A stretch of DNA of 64,000 bases from Ilyonectria destructans. Taxonomy: Eukaryota > Ascomycota > Sordariomycetes > Hypocreales > Nectriaceae. Made by a program: the position numbers and the translations under genes. Shown here piece after piece: positions 31,429-44,588 of the stretch; position 1 is the first letter of the stretch, and every line of letters begins with the position of its first letter. The stretch is taken from assembly GCA_020740775.1 (NCBI GenBank), contig JAHEWK010000011.1, forward strand, positions 1,178,001-1,242,000. Direction: 5' to 3'. The notes under the pieces were generated by a model that did not search any database, was not told where the DNA came from, and saw only the letters and a list, made by a program, of their open reading frames with translations.

Positions 31429-34400
31429 TCAAATCTCCCCTAGCATCCCGCTCTCCATGAGGCTCTGGTAGAACTCCGGCTCCAGGAATGTCTTGACGCT
31501 AACGTCCTCGCTCAAACCCTTGCGACGTCGTGTCTTCAGCACGAAGTCGCGCGCTGTCGCCTGTGCTGATGCAGGCTGCAGTGGGCGGATGATCTGTTCC
31601 CGGTCCAGTGGGTCGCCGGGGACGATGCTCCAGCTGTCAAAGACGAGGCTCACCATGGAGCTGCCCTGGGTCTTGATGCGCAGATCCGTCTCGAAACCGA
31701 AACTGTCGATGACGGGCAGGAGACCATTGACACGGTACAGCGGCGTACCGGCCACGGGGCCATCCGACAGGACGTGACCGCGCCGTCGTGACAGCACGTT
31801 GTAGACCTCCATGTACGAGTCCTCGGGACCTGTCACTGACACAGAGTAGACGGGCTCCATCAGACGCGGGGACGCCATCAGGAAGGATGAATAACAGGCG
31901 CGGCGGGATGTGGGGATGATTTGGCCGCCGCCCCGGAAGATCGCCTCGTTGGCCAAGAGCACGTCTGTAACCTTGAACTTCGTATTGCGGATAGCTGCAC
32001 GTCCCAGTCAGTGTTTGATTATCTCTTGACGCCACACGAACCTGGCGTCCTTGGGGTTACATGCAGGCGCAAAGCGCATCTGCCGCGATCAAGGGAACGA
32101 TCGTCAATCAATCCAACCCCCACCACCCGGCCCGCAGCGGTGAAATTGACCCCATGTTCGTAGGCTTGTCATTACCAGCCACGAGCACCAAGCGGCAATG
32201 GTAGCATTGGCATCAGCAAACACCGCGGTCCCATGCCGGCCGCGAAAGCAGGATTGCAGACTGCATTAGGGCGGCAGTGATGGTGCAATCAGGGGTGGAG
32301 GCTTCAATCCCTACAGCATCCTGCAGCGGTCGGCCCCTTGGCACGTCAAGGCCCACCGCGCTCGAGACATGAAGCCGGGGTCAGAGGGCAGCACAGGCTC
32401 ACTGGAGCCCGTCGCGATGTCGGCCTCGTTTGCAGTCGGCGACATAGAACGCGATGGAGATGGGAGGCAAAAGAAGGGGTTGCAACTCACGTTCTTCACA
32501 CAATGGTCCTTCACGGGTTGCCCAGCTGAAACCCTGTCGAATCGATTCCTTCACGGTGTTTAGCAGCTTTTTGTCGACCTGAGACACCTGCTGTCAGCAT
32601 TTACTCTCAAAAACATCGTAGAGTGGTCCAACCACGGGGCTGGGACCCAGGGTAAGGTTTTCTAGACTCACTTCTGTGGGAAGGGTGTCATCCTGAAGGA
32701 TGTTCGGCCCCGACTCGTCCGGTCCAAACGCCCAGATACTTCTGGCCGCCAGCTTATCCCAACCATGCTTCTCCTCAAAGAACTTGGCCGTCTTGCGGAT
32801 AGGATCTCGAATGCGCACGGCCCCCGTCTCAATGTCGGTCGAGATGCCCTTCTCGAGCTGCTCAGCTACCATGGTGATCTTGTTCTTCTTGTTGGGGGTG
32901 ATGGCGTAGCACTTCGTCGCAGATGTCTCAACCACCGTCTCACAGAAGCGCGTGACGGGGTCTGAGACCTTAATGTCCATGTCGGCATAGAGGCGCCGCA
33001 GATCGTGCAGCACGCAGTCCATGTACAGTTCGCCGGTACCGAGGATGATGTGCTCGCCCGACTCCTCGACCTTGGTGTTGATGAGAGGATACGACTTCTG
33101 GATCCTGCGCAGTCCATCAAGCATCTTGGGGAGCTCGGAAGGGTTGATAGGCTCGACGGCAACCTTTAGGACGGACTCGGTGAAGTGCGTCACAGGGCGG
33201 AAGATGTAGGCGTCCTCGTCGTCCTCTAGCTTGGGCGGGAGAATGGTGGCCGACTTGACGATGGAGTTATCCACGCCGCTTAGCAGCACCAAGTTTCCGG
33301 CGGGCACGCCATCAGTGGGGATGTTGTATCTGGACTCGCCAATAAAGACCTCTCCAACGGAAACCATGGCCATATCTTCCTCATCGTCGAGCGAGTAGCC
33401 CTCACCGAGGACGCGAACCTGCATGCCCGGTCGAACTGTACCGCTGAGTACACGACCAAAGGAGTGGAAACTCTTGGCATCTGAGGTGTTGAACAGCTTG
33501 GTAACGTGAATAACAAGAGGACCATCTTGGTCACACGCCATCATGGATGCGGCGATCTTGGTATCGGTAGGGCCTGTATAGTACCTCTCCAAGAGCCGCT
33601 CGGCGGTCTCAATGGGAGAGGGAATGTGCTCAACGATCATGTCGACGAAGCCCGTTGAGGGGCCAAAGAACTGCTCGCATATCAACTTGAGCAGCACCTT
33701 CGCATCGGCCTTGTACTGAGAAGGCTTGAGCTCGATGCCCAGCGAAGCTAGAACCGGACGTAATTGTTCTGGGCTGTCACTGATAGAGTGTGTGAAGATC
33801 TTGTAGATAGGTTCAAGGACGAAGTGAACAAAGGACCTCGCCGCGCGCTCCTCGACGGGTTTCCGCGTGAAGTTGCGCTTCTTGGGATTGTAGTATACAT
33901 CTCCCCAGAGTCGCTTCGCGAACTCATCCGTGTTGATATCGCCAAACGTGTCGGTATACATCTTGGCGAAGGACGACAGGGTGAAACACCAACCCATGTC
34001 TGTACAGGCGAAGAGAACGTTGCCCTTCTCGGGGCTTATCCGCTTCGAAGCTGCCGTGGCAGGGGCTGTGTTGGTGATGACGGTGTTGACCTCCTCGATG
34101 ACATGCTTGAGCTTGAAGTAGGCGTCCTTGGGGGGGAGCTTAAGCTCGAGGACAAGGCGGTCCATCTTGTTGATGATGAGGGTCAGGGGGATGTCCTCGA
34201 GGACGGCGTGCTTGATGATCTGCTCCGTGTTGACCTGGACGCCCTCAACAACGTCGACAACCAGGCACACACCGTCAACCAAGCGGAAGGCGGTCGCAAC
34301 CTCGTCGACAAAGTTGACATGGCCCGGGGTGTCAATGAGGTTGACCAGATGCGACTTGCCCTTGCTGCTGGGCAATACCAGGCTCATTGGCGCCGACTTG

Positions 34401-35096
34401 ATCGATAGACCTCGCTCCCTCTCCAACAAGTGCACGTCGGTGTATCTCAACTGCTCGTCGCGCTTCTTGCCAACCCTCTTCTCCAAACGGTCCGTGATGT
34501 CATGGGTCTCGAGGACCAGCATATCCATGAATGCCGTCTTTCCGTGGTGCAGGTGACCGGCCAAAGCGACGTTTCGGGTCTGATCGGGGAAGTTCATCAA
34601 GTCGGTCATGAACTCGCGATCGAAGAACACAGGGGGGAGGTCGGCCTCCTCGATGTTGAACTTCTTCTGCTCGATCGGTGCGATGATGGGCTGCGTAAGA
34701 GGTTGCGCATCCTCCTCTTCGACGCGGGTATCGACATCGGCGCCGTATACCTGCTCGGCCGTCGGGTAGTACTGCTTGTCCTCGTGGAGGATAATTGCAT
34801 TTGACGGTCCATCTGTAGATTCGCAAGCAAGGTCAGCTTCCGAGCTTCGCTAGCTCCACGGCGCGCGGCGCAACACGTACCATCAATCTCCATCAGCTCC
34901 TGCCCTGTGACACCAGGCGCCTCCTCGGGCTCATCGTCGTAGACATAGTCGTTCGCCTCGACACCGGCCTCAGATGCCTCCTCGGATCCGGCCTCGTCGC
35001 CAATGAAGTTGCCGAACCTGCAGTACCGTGTGTTAGCGCGTGGTCGTGGAGGGACAGTCAGAAAGCGAGCACGTACTCGTCGTAGAGGTCATCCAT
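31429..35096 (-). CDS. SNU114: U5 snRNP GTPase Snu114 (EFTUD2/Cwf10)
   Basis: Five exons: complement(31429-31994, 32491-32578, 32672-34812, 34881-35017, 35077-35096), 983 residues, as expected (972 in human). The first exon is only 20 nt (MDDLYDE, the last residue split). An acidic N-terminus (to about residue 110) precedes an EF-2-like GTPase: P-loop GHLHHGKT at 138-145, DTPGH at 213-217, NKMD at 267-270. EF-2-like domains II-V follow, with [13 protein letters not shown] in domain III. The C-terminal domain IV/V contains [19 protein letters not shown] and [13 protein letters not shown], nearly invariant in the family. Snu114 controls U4/U6 unwinding and spliceosome disassembly with Brr2 and Prp8 in the nucleus. 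The last intron (31995-32490) is 496 nt, far longer than the others (59-93 nt). Confidence 0.93.
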
Positions 35097-35746
35097 CTTG
35101 GCCGTGCAGCGAAGCGCAGAATGTCAAACAGGTTGCGCGGGCGACGGACTCGGAAAAATGCAGCTTCTCTTGTCGTTCTTCACCCAAAGCTTCGCCCTCT
35201 GCCTCGCGCGCGTGGAGTCGGTGCTGTATGGCGCCGGCAACTTTTTCGATGGACCGGGCGAGGCTGCGTCACGTGCGCATATGCAAGGCTACGCGCCGCA
35301 TGGCGGTGATTGGCGGATGCGGGCGGTCAGGTACAAGTGGGGCAGGAGCGGTGGGCAGGGTTGCAGATGCCGACAGCGGCGCCTGGCAACAGCCGTGCCC
35401 CTCCATTCTGGTGTCGATTGTCCATTGCGGTCTCCATTTCGTCCGATTTTCCAGAGTGCGCGCGGAAGCAGGCGCAGTAAGGAGGGGCACTCGGCCATAA
35501 TACGTAACGCCCCGGGGGGCTCCTGGGCTATCAATCTCCAATCGCTACTGCTCATTGTCGCTGCCTACCTCATTTGGGAGGTACCTACCTTAGCATATTT
35601 ACGCCGGGCTCAGCCGCTCCTTCCCTCAACAAAATTTCCGCAATCCCTTCTTCTTTCCCTCATCTCCCACGTCGTCCTCCATCCTCCTTTGTCCAACATC
35701 TCAACTCTTCTTTCCGATCAAGACATCTCCCCAAACAACCGCAATC
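35097..35746. promoter_or_regulatory. Bidirectional promoter region, SNU114 / ERG10
   Basis: Start codons of the two divergent genes are 650 bp apart. An inverted CCAAT box (35309-35313) lies on the SNU114 side and a direct CCAAT (35538-35542) on the ERG10 side. The palindrome AGGTACCT is at 35579-35586. The last 150 bases before ERG10 are CT-rich, a common ascomycete leader pattern. Transcription-factor binding is inferred only. Confidence 0.45.
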
Positions 35747-37236
<1,490 letters not shown>

Positions 37237-37959
37237 ACGTCAAAACATAACGACTTAAATGACATATTTAACGGCGCACAGCCACTTACATGAATGGGAT
37301 ACGGCACGAGGATACAAAAAAGCGCGTCACTATACCTAATGCATATTGGTATAGCTGACGATTCAAATCGTTGCTGCTCTACATCTATATCTAGTAGATC
37401 TATCTAATTGAAAGTAAAATAAACATGATTTCACCCAGTGCACCACATGCAAGTTGACGCCGACACAGCACAACAAAGAGTAGGAATAGCCACTTTATAA
37501 GATATGGACGGACGTGCAAGGGCTATAAAATCTAGAGTACAAGCGAGAGAGGAAAATGTCCCCTTCTCATATTCACCCGGACCCCCCTCCCCTCCTTTTT
37601 TTGGTGGAGACTCGCAATACCTGGATCGCCTCCTCCTACAACACAAAGAGAGAAAGAGCAGAGTCTCCGCAAATCCAGCTTCCACGCCTTTCAACAGACG
37701 GGAAAACAAAGGAGCGCAATAGTAGAAAAACGAATTAGAAAACAAAACCGCGACACACAAAAAACAAACGCTGGTGAGATTCCCCCGGCCATAATCCGGT
37801 CCCTACTCCGGTGCGGTGCAAAGCCACAAGCCGGGTGGGCCATGTTTGTTTCCCAATTCCGCAGAGTACCTGAAACAACATCATCATCCCGCTCCTCCTC
37901 CATCCCTTTTGCCTCTTTATCTCTCTGTAGAGAGAGGATAGCGTAGCAGGTTTTCCCGT
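37237..37959. other. Convergent 3' intergenic region ERG10 / SIN3
   Basis: AT-rich 3' flanks of two converging genes with several short A-tracts (AAAATAAACA near 37415). A hairpin-forming word ACGATTCAAATCGT lies near 37358; it resembles a tRNA T-arm but no other tRNA arms are present. No gene seen. Confidence 0.45.
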
Positions 37960-40900
37960 CTAGTTCATCTCCGCGTCCTCTTCGGCAGCGCCTGGAGGCA
38001 CAATGCCCTCGTCCATCCAACGGCGGAAGTTCTTGTTCTGCTCCTGGACCTCCTCGGGGCTGAGATCCTTTGTCCACGAAGGGTTGTGCACCCACTTCTC
38101 GAGGAGCTTGCCCTCTCGGTAGTTTGTGAGGGCGCGGAGGAACTTCTCGCGGCGTTCGCGCTGATCGCGCGTCTTAGGTGCCTGGCCGTAAACGACGTAT
38201 TCAGAGGTACCGGGGGCCCAGACCATCTTGGAGCTCTTGAGGCAGATGCTGATGGTCAGGTTCTCCTTGTACGAGACGGGTTTGGGTGTGCTGTCGTCGT
38301 CCGAGTCGGCGTCACCAGAGGGCAGGTTGCGCGTCAGCACCGATTTCTGAAGCTTGGATCGTGGTACTCCTTCCGTAGGCTCCACGCGGATGAAGGACGA
38401 AATGTAGTACTGCCAACGTTCGCGGAGCTGCATTTCGTCCATGTAGAACGTCGTCTCCTCTCGCTGCAGCCATCGGACCGTAGCCTCTGACTTGTCAGGG
38501 AACTGCAAGTATTGTTAGTCTTCTATCCGAGACAGAGCACGACTTTGACTTACCCAACAAACGACGAAAATGTCGCCATCCTTTACACACTTCTCGGCGA
38601 ACTTCCTGGCGCTGATCTCGGTCTGGTAGCTCGTCTCCTCCTTGTCGCGACTGGTGAGGTACTGCTGGATCAGATCGGGTGTCTTCTCCTTCGCATCGGT
38701 GCTGCTGCAGGTGAGGGCCAATCGGCAGAGCGTCTTGAGTAGGTCCTGGATCGTGTACACCTTCCATCCGGTCTTGAGGTAGTAGTGACGCATAACATCC
38801 TGGTACCGGTTCTCGTCTACGTCACCGGTAATATACTCCTCAATGAGCTCGAGTGTCTTGGGCCAGTAAGTCTCGGGGTCGTCGCTAAGGTCAAAGAACT
38901 TCATATGGTTCTCGGTGAAGCCAATGTCCCGAGCTGGCTTCTCGTTGTTGAGGCGCACGACCTCCTTGGCAACAGTCTCCTTGCTGTCCTTGAGATCCTG
39001 CAAACGCCGGTACAGAGTTTGGAAGATGTTGAAGAAGACAAACAGCGTCTGGTTGCAGAAGAAGTTGTACCATGGTCGAGTGAAGAACCCGTCAGCCTTC
39101 AGCTCACCATCCGCATTGAGCAAGGCGTCGCTCTGGCCAACAACCACCGGCTTGGGAATACTAGGCATCCACCGCTCGTTGGACATGTCGTGCGCCGCAG
39201 CGTCCTCGGATGCGTCGGGCATCTCCTCTTCATTCGCCGAGGTAACATCAGGAGTGGTTTCCTTGCTTCCAGATGCTGCACTGTCCTCCTTCTGGCCTCG
39301 TGTCTTGCTACCGTTGCGGCCAGGATCAAGAACTCCCCTAAGCAGATCTCCTTTCTTGCCGTTGCGGCGGCTACGGCCGTTGGTGAGCTCAGCAGGTGTA
39401 TGGTCTTCCATCTCCTCCTCGCCAGACTCCGGCTGAATCTTGGGGAGTTTGTCCTGGATGTGCTCATCAGGGATGTCGAAGAAAGCAGGAATGAACATCT
39501 CGAAGAAGTCGAGGATACGCTCCTTTTCTTGACTGCTGTGCTGACCGCTATGCAAGCTGTACAACATCATCAGACGGAGAAGATCAATAACTGTATCCTT
39601 GTCCGCAAAATCCCACACGAACTGGTGTCGAGGCGCCTTGCCCTTAAGAGCTCGCTCTCGGCGCTGTTCCTCATGTTTCGTCTTGATGACATCAACAAGG
39701 TGCTTCGCAGTCAGGTTCCTCTTGTCATTCTGCTTGACAAGAATACCCATGTGGTCCAGACTCTTGAGATGCATATTGTCAGTCTGGGCATGCCAGACCT
39801 TCTCCCACTCACGCTGAGAAAATCGCCACTCCTCGTCTTTCTGCTTCATTCGGGCCAGGAGGACTGGCACGACATCGAAGGGATGGGTATACATGTCGTT
39901 GACAACATCAATGCCCCTATCGCCGTAAATCTTCTTGCAAATACGCTTGAAAATCGAGGTGCTTTGTCCGGCAAGTGCAGCAGGCATCTGGAATGCCTCC
40001 CTCTCGGTCGGAGACATGGCAAGCATCTGTTGTGCGATGGGCTCCAGAAGCTGGATGCACTTCAGGTTGGCCTCGATGTTGAAGTCATAGTCGTGGCGTT
40101 CTTCCTCGATGCGGTGAAGGCCCTCCTCAAACTGATTCTTGCGGTGGGCGACAAATCCAGAGTCCTCGGATGCCCAAGTAGGATGCGAGGCCCACTCGTC
40201 GTTCAATACCGAGTTGCAGAGCTCATCGCGACCACTACAAGGCTTGAGACGTTCCTTTCCACACACGTTAGTAAAGCACAATGGAAATGTCAAGATAGTC
40301 CACTCACTCTCTTGGGGAGAAGTCTGTAACTTGGGCCGTATCCCCGGCAGTTGCTCAGCGAAACCTTTTCAGTTGGAGGTGCCGGGCGGTTGTCAATGAC
40401 CACATCCTGGGTCTCAACTCCGACAAAAGTCCTCCAGAAGCTCATCAAGTCAGGGTTAGCGCCGATGAAGAGGGCACCTTTGTGGAAGAGGGTATTCCTG
40501 TCGATAATGTTCTGGCTGAACAGGTTGCATAGCTTCAAGAACTCATTCATCGAAGACCGGTTGCTAAGGAACTTCTTGACGCGCTCAAAAAATGCGATCT
40601 CATCCTGGTTAGAGGTGGACGAGGATCGCGCTGGGTACGGCTCAGGCATCACGGGAGTTAGCGTTGGCTCAACAGCAGAGTTGTCGCCTGGGGGTCGAGC
40701 GACATGGTTGAGCTTGGGTCTCTTGTTGCCATTCACGCTGGGAGGTGCGATTCGAGAGCTCGCTGCTGCTTCGGCAAGGAGAGCTCCTGCGTTGGCGGCC
40801 TGCTTATCGGCACGTGGTCGCTTCTTGTTGTCCTTGCTTGCACTTGCTGGAGGCGCAAAGCTTCCAAGAGGAGGCAACTTTTGCCCGTCTCTCATTCCAG

Positions 40901-43046
40901 GCTGGGGAGTATGACTGGGGCCCGTGGGCGTGCCATCCTCCATCCGGCCGGGAGTCGCCTTAGCCTGGCCAGCGGTTTCCGGCAAGAATTGCTTGAAGTC
41001 TTCCAGCAAGTCAGGGGCGGAGTTAAACAGAGTCGTAACCTGAGCGTAAACGTCCTGGATGGGCTTCTGTTCCCTCTGGTATGTCTGAAGGATCTCAAGG
41101 AACTGTTTGTATATCTCAGGCTTGTCCTGAAATCGGTTCTGACACATGTGATTAGCTGATAAATTCCTACGCTGACCGAATCCAGGCTGCGGGGCGTACC
41201 TTGATCTTATTCACGTAGCTGATGGCATGGTTAAACTCCACGGGCCCGCGGCGTTCCATGTTTGCTTGGTTAGCCGCGTTGCCGTTTACTGCTGGTTGTC
41301 CTTGGGGAGTAGGGGTCAAAGCGTGGCGGGTGTTGGGTGTATCACCAGGGCCGGCAGTGCCTTGAGCACGACTACGTTGCGAGTTTGCGCTCTCAAAGGC
41401 AGCGTTTTGCGCAGCAGCCTGGACAAATAGGCTGGCCCCGTTTTGCACGGGGGTGCTGAATGTAGCCTCTGGGCTCTCGATGCTGTGTTGAGGCCTTTGC
41501 TGCTGCCACTGTCCACCGCGTTCCTGGAAGAGGGGCTGGTTGCCCCCCGGGGGTCCATGGCCATCAGGCTGGTTTCCGCGGCCAGTAATCGACTGGACCG
41601 TGGTCCCCATAGGAGTTGTAACCCTGATTGTGTTGGGGTCGTTGCCGGCACCACACTCGATCCGATAGCCCGGAGGCAGGAAGGTGTTAAATCCTTGGAT
41701 CAGGTTCGGGTGACCAGCGAAAAGCTCCGAAACGCGGTTAATAACTCCAGGCGTGTCGATTCTACGTTTGTCAATATATGTTCCTCTTTCGCAAGCAGGG
41801 TTCGGACGTACGCTTGACTCTTGAAGTCCTTCATAATATCAAGGAACCGGTTATAGACATCGGGCTGGTCGTGGAATTGAACTTTGACTTGGTCGAGATA
41901 TGTGAGGGCATCCTGGAACAAGACTTGTTAGCATTTGACCTCTGTTATAGCTGGTTGAACATGGTCAAGCGGATGTGCGGTACGATGTAGCTGTGGTAGT
42001 TGCACCACATTGAAGCATTCCCGTCACAGTAAATAATCACCCCTTCTCCCCCATTTCCGAAAACACCAACCAGGTCTCCCGCAAGCGTCGGGACATCGAG
42101 TAAGAGGCTAAGATCCATTGCTTGAAATGGGCCACTGTGGTGCTAGTTGCCGCAAGATGTTCAAGGATATGCGCCTTTGTATTGCACAACAAGATATCTC
42201 GTGGAGAGCAGGGAGGGTTTGAGAAATGGTGAAGGGAGGTGGAGAGCAGCTCGACCGAGTCATCGAGCAAGTGTGCGTGTGAATCACCGTCATGGTGTTC
42301 AGCTTGTGGCTTGGCCAGCTCAGTTTCGGCTGCCCGCCAGGAGCAAACACAACTCGCGCCACCAACAACCCCCACCTGATGGGTAACAAAGAACAGAAAT
42401 GACATGTACTCACATTAAGAATCGGCTGCTGCCCCTGAGTGATGCCACCGGGGATCTGATGAGCAGCAGAGCCTGCTGGGGGGAAAGGCGCACCCTGCTG
42501 AGCCCCACGCTGGCCGTCTTGTTGTTGCAGCGGGCCGCCAAATACCGCTGCCACGCTGCTCGTCACGGCTTGCGAAGAGGTCGGAGGAGCAGTTGTGTGC
42601 GGCATCGGCGCAAACATCTGATGCTGCGGGTTCGCGTTGTTTTGTCCACCGTGTTGGATCGGGCGGTTGTGCTCGTTCTGCAGCGGCCCGCCAAAGTTGG
42701 CCAAAGGACCACCGGGGGGCGCGCCGAGAGGGATCGGGGGTGCGTTGCCGTTGTGGTTTGCAAGCAATCCGCCCGGGCTATGGATCGCGCCGGAAATGCG
42801 GGAGGCCACCGGCTGGTGGATGGGGATGGAGCCCGCGGTGCTGTGATGAGGCGTCGATTGGTAGCGATCGCCGGATTCCCGATCTCGGTCGCGCTCGCGT
42901 TCGCGCTCCCGGTCTCGTTCTCGTTCTTGATCTCGCCGTGCCATCTCCTCGTGCTGCTGGATGGCCCGGTGTCGTTGCTCGTCCATCTCGCGATCTCGAT
43001 CGTATCCCGCAGCGCCACTGCCGCCATGAAGATTCTGGCTATTCAT
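37960..43046 (-). CDS. SIN3: Sin3 histone-deacetylase corepressor scaffold
   Basis: Six exons: complement(37960-38502, 38554-40254, 40308-41138, 41200-41761, 41812-41912, 42414-43046), 1456 residues. The N-terminal exon is low complexity, with an alternating Arg/Asp/Glu tract (about residues 40-58) and Pro/Gly-rich sequence. PAH1 (about 212-280: [25 protein letters not shown]) is assembled across two introns. PAH2 (about 420-490, [19 protein letters not shown]) also spans an intron, and PAH3 (about 610-680, [22 protein letters not shown]). The HDAC-interaction domain starts at [17 protein letters not shown] and continues over the fourth-fifth exon junction into [19 protein letters not shown]. 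The C-terminal Sin3 domain follows. It scaffolds Rpd3-type deacetylases in the nucleus. The first intron (41913-42413) is 501 nt; the others are 50-61 nt. Confidence 0.93.
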
Positions 43047-44588
43047 GCTGATCTGCGGGGGGGAGCACGATTAGCCTAACCATCCAGTGAAGCTCGGATC
43101 CAGCGCTGGAGCTGCTATGAGGTCGCGCGGCGCCAGGTTTCGGGCGAGGGAAGCCGTTGGGAGGTGGCGGGACGCTGCGTAACAAGACGGCTCACAGCTC
43201 AGGAGAAAGTGAGGCCGGTCGCGACGCAAGAAAAAAAGAGAACTTACACCGGATGGAAAACGCCAGCGCCAGCAGGCCTCTACATGGAGACGGACGTCCT
43301 CTGGACAAGTTCTGGGGGCGTGGGGATAGAATGAACAATGGAAAAGACGGCGACGGGGCGGGATTCCAGCGTTTCGTGCAAACTTGCGAAAGAGCTCCTC
43401 CGGCTCGGGTGACGAGAGATCTGGACGAAGATCGCACTGGGCTGGGAGCGCGCGGAAGATTCCGCATCACGTGGTGATAAGGTTGGCCCGCGGCGGGCTT
43501 ATCTCGGAGTGTGACAGTCGCGCCAGCTGCTCATGCTGTCTGTTTTGGACCGGCAACCGGCGGCACTACGAATCCGCAGCCACTGGCCGACGTCGGCCGA
43601 AACGGTCAAAACAAAGCCAACTGACGGCTCGGAAACGACGCTGTACGCAGCCCTTAAGGACAATTAACTTGGAGTCTATTCCGTGTAATCTTCGCCGTCC
43701 ATGGTTCACCAATTATCTCCATTTTTCTGGCCTTCGGAACGCTTTGGAACCCTCTTCAGCGCGTACATTGCCCCAGACAACCTTGGCTGGTGGGGACAAC
43801 GTTAGAAATCCCCCGGATCTCATAGGACAATCAATACTCCGAAGCCGAGATCCTGAGGCTGTCCTATTTTGCTGCCGGTTCGGGTGGAAGGATGCGTTCA
43901 AAGTTGCTGGACCACAGCTTCGCAGACTATCACAAGGGACTTCAGAAGGTCATGGATCGTGCTGCCGTGTAACACGTGATGTATAGAATCAGAGCACCGA
44001 ACATAAGGCCGTGAGCCACTCGCAACATGGAGCGACTATAAACATACTCACTTTGATGACATCGCATTAACTCCTTGATAACACATTACACATATATAAA
44101 AAGATATTGGCATGGCTTCAAAGGGGATATCTAAAGCATTGTGTTCTGAATACTGTACAGTCATTACCACTCCCTTCCGCACGCCAACCCCACCGGCAGT
44201 CTGGTTCACTTCGCGCCCAACGCCAAATGCAATGCAATGCACGCCATTGCATCTATTCAAACATCAAAATCAACTTTCAACGGGTCATCAAAGTCCTTTC
44301 CGGGTCGTTGGCCTCGACCTCAACACCAAATTGTGTCCGACCATTTTCTTCTCCACTCACTTCACTCTCAGATGTAGTCTCGCTTGGGAGAGATGGAAGA
44401 GACTGAGGGGTGACAGGTTCGAAGGACGTCCTCGTCTCGCCATTATCGTTGGGTTGATACACGCCACTCTGTATCATTTCCTGTTCCTCTTTCTGTGATA
44501 TGTAATTCGGGCTCTCGTATGTTGACTCGGCCCAAATTCCATTACTTGTTTTATCCATACGTCTCCGACTTGGCTCCCCTGGTTCTTT
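43047..44588. promoter_or_regulatory. Intergenic region: SIN3 promoter and TAF2 3' flank
   Basis: The half next to SIN3 is GC-rich and the half next to TAF2 is AT-rich. A plus-strand 200-codon frame (43384-43986) has no motifs. CATATATAAAAAG near 44090 is TATA-like but faces no annotated start. Confidence 0.45.

Noticed and set aside
32399..32587. Reading SNU114 exon 4 onward without splicing
   Set aside because: The frame soon leaves family sequence; splicing from 32490 to 31994 restores EEPIRNTKFK exactly.
37358..37372. ACGATTCAAATCGT resembling a tRNA T-arm
   Set aside because: The arm is a simple palindrome with a 4-base loop, and no acceptor, D or anticodon arm can be placed upstream.
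38785..40329. 514-codon plus-strand open frame
   Set aside because: Antisense to the SIN3 HDAC-interaction exon; no motif; the sense strand encodes an unmistakable Sin3 domain.
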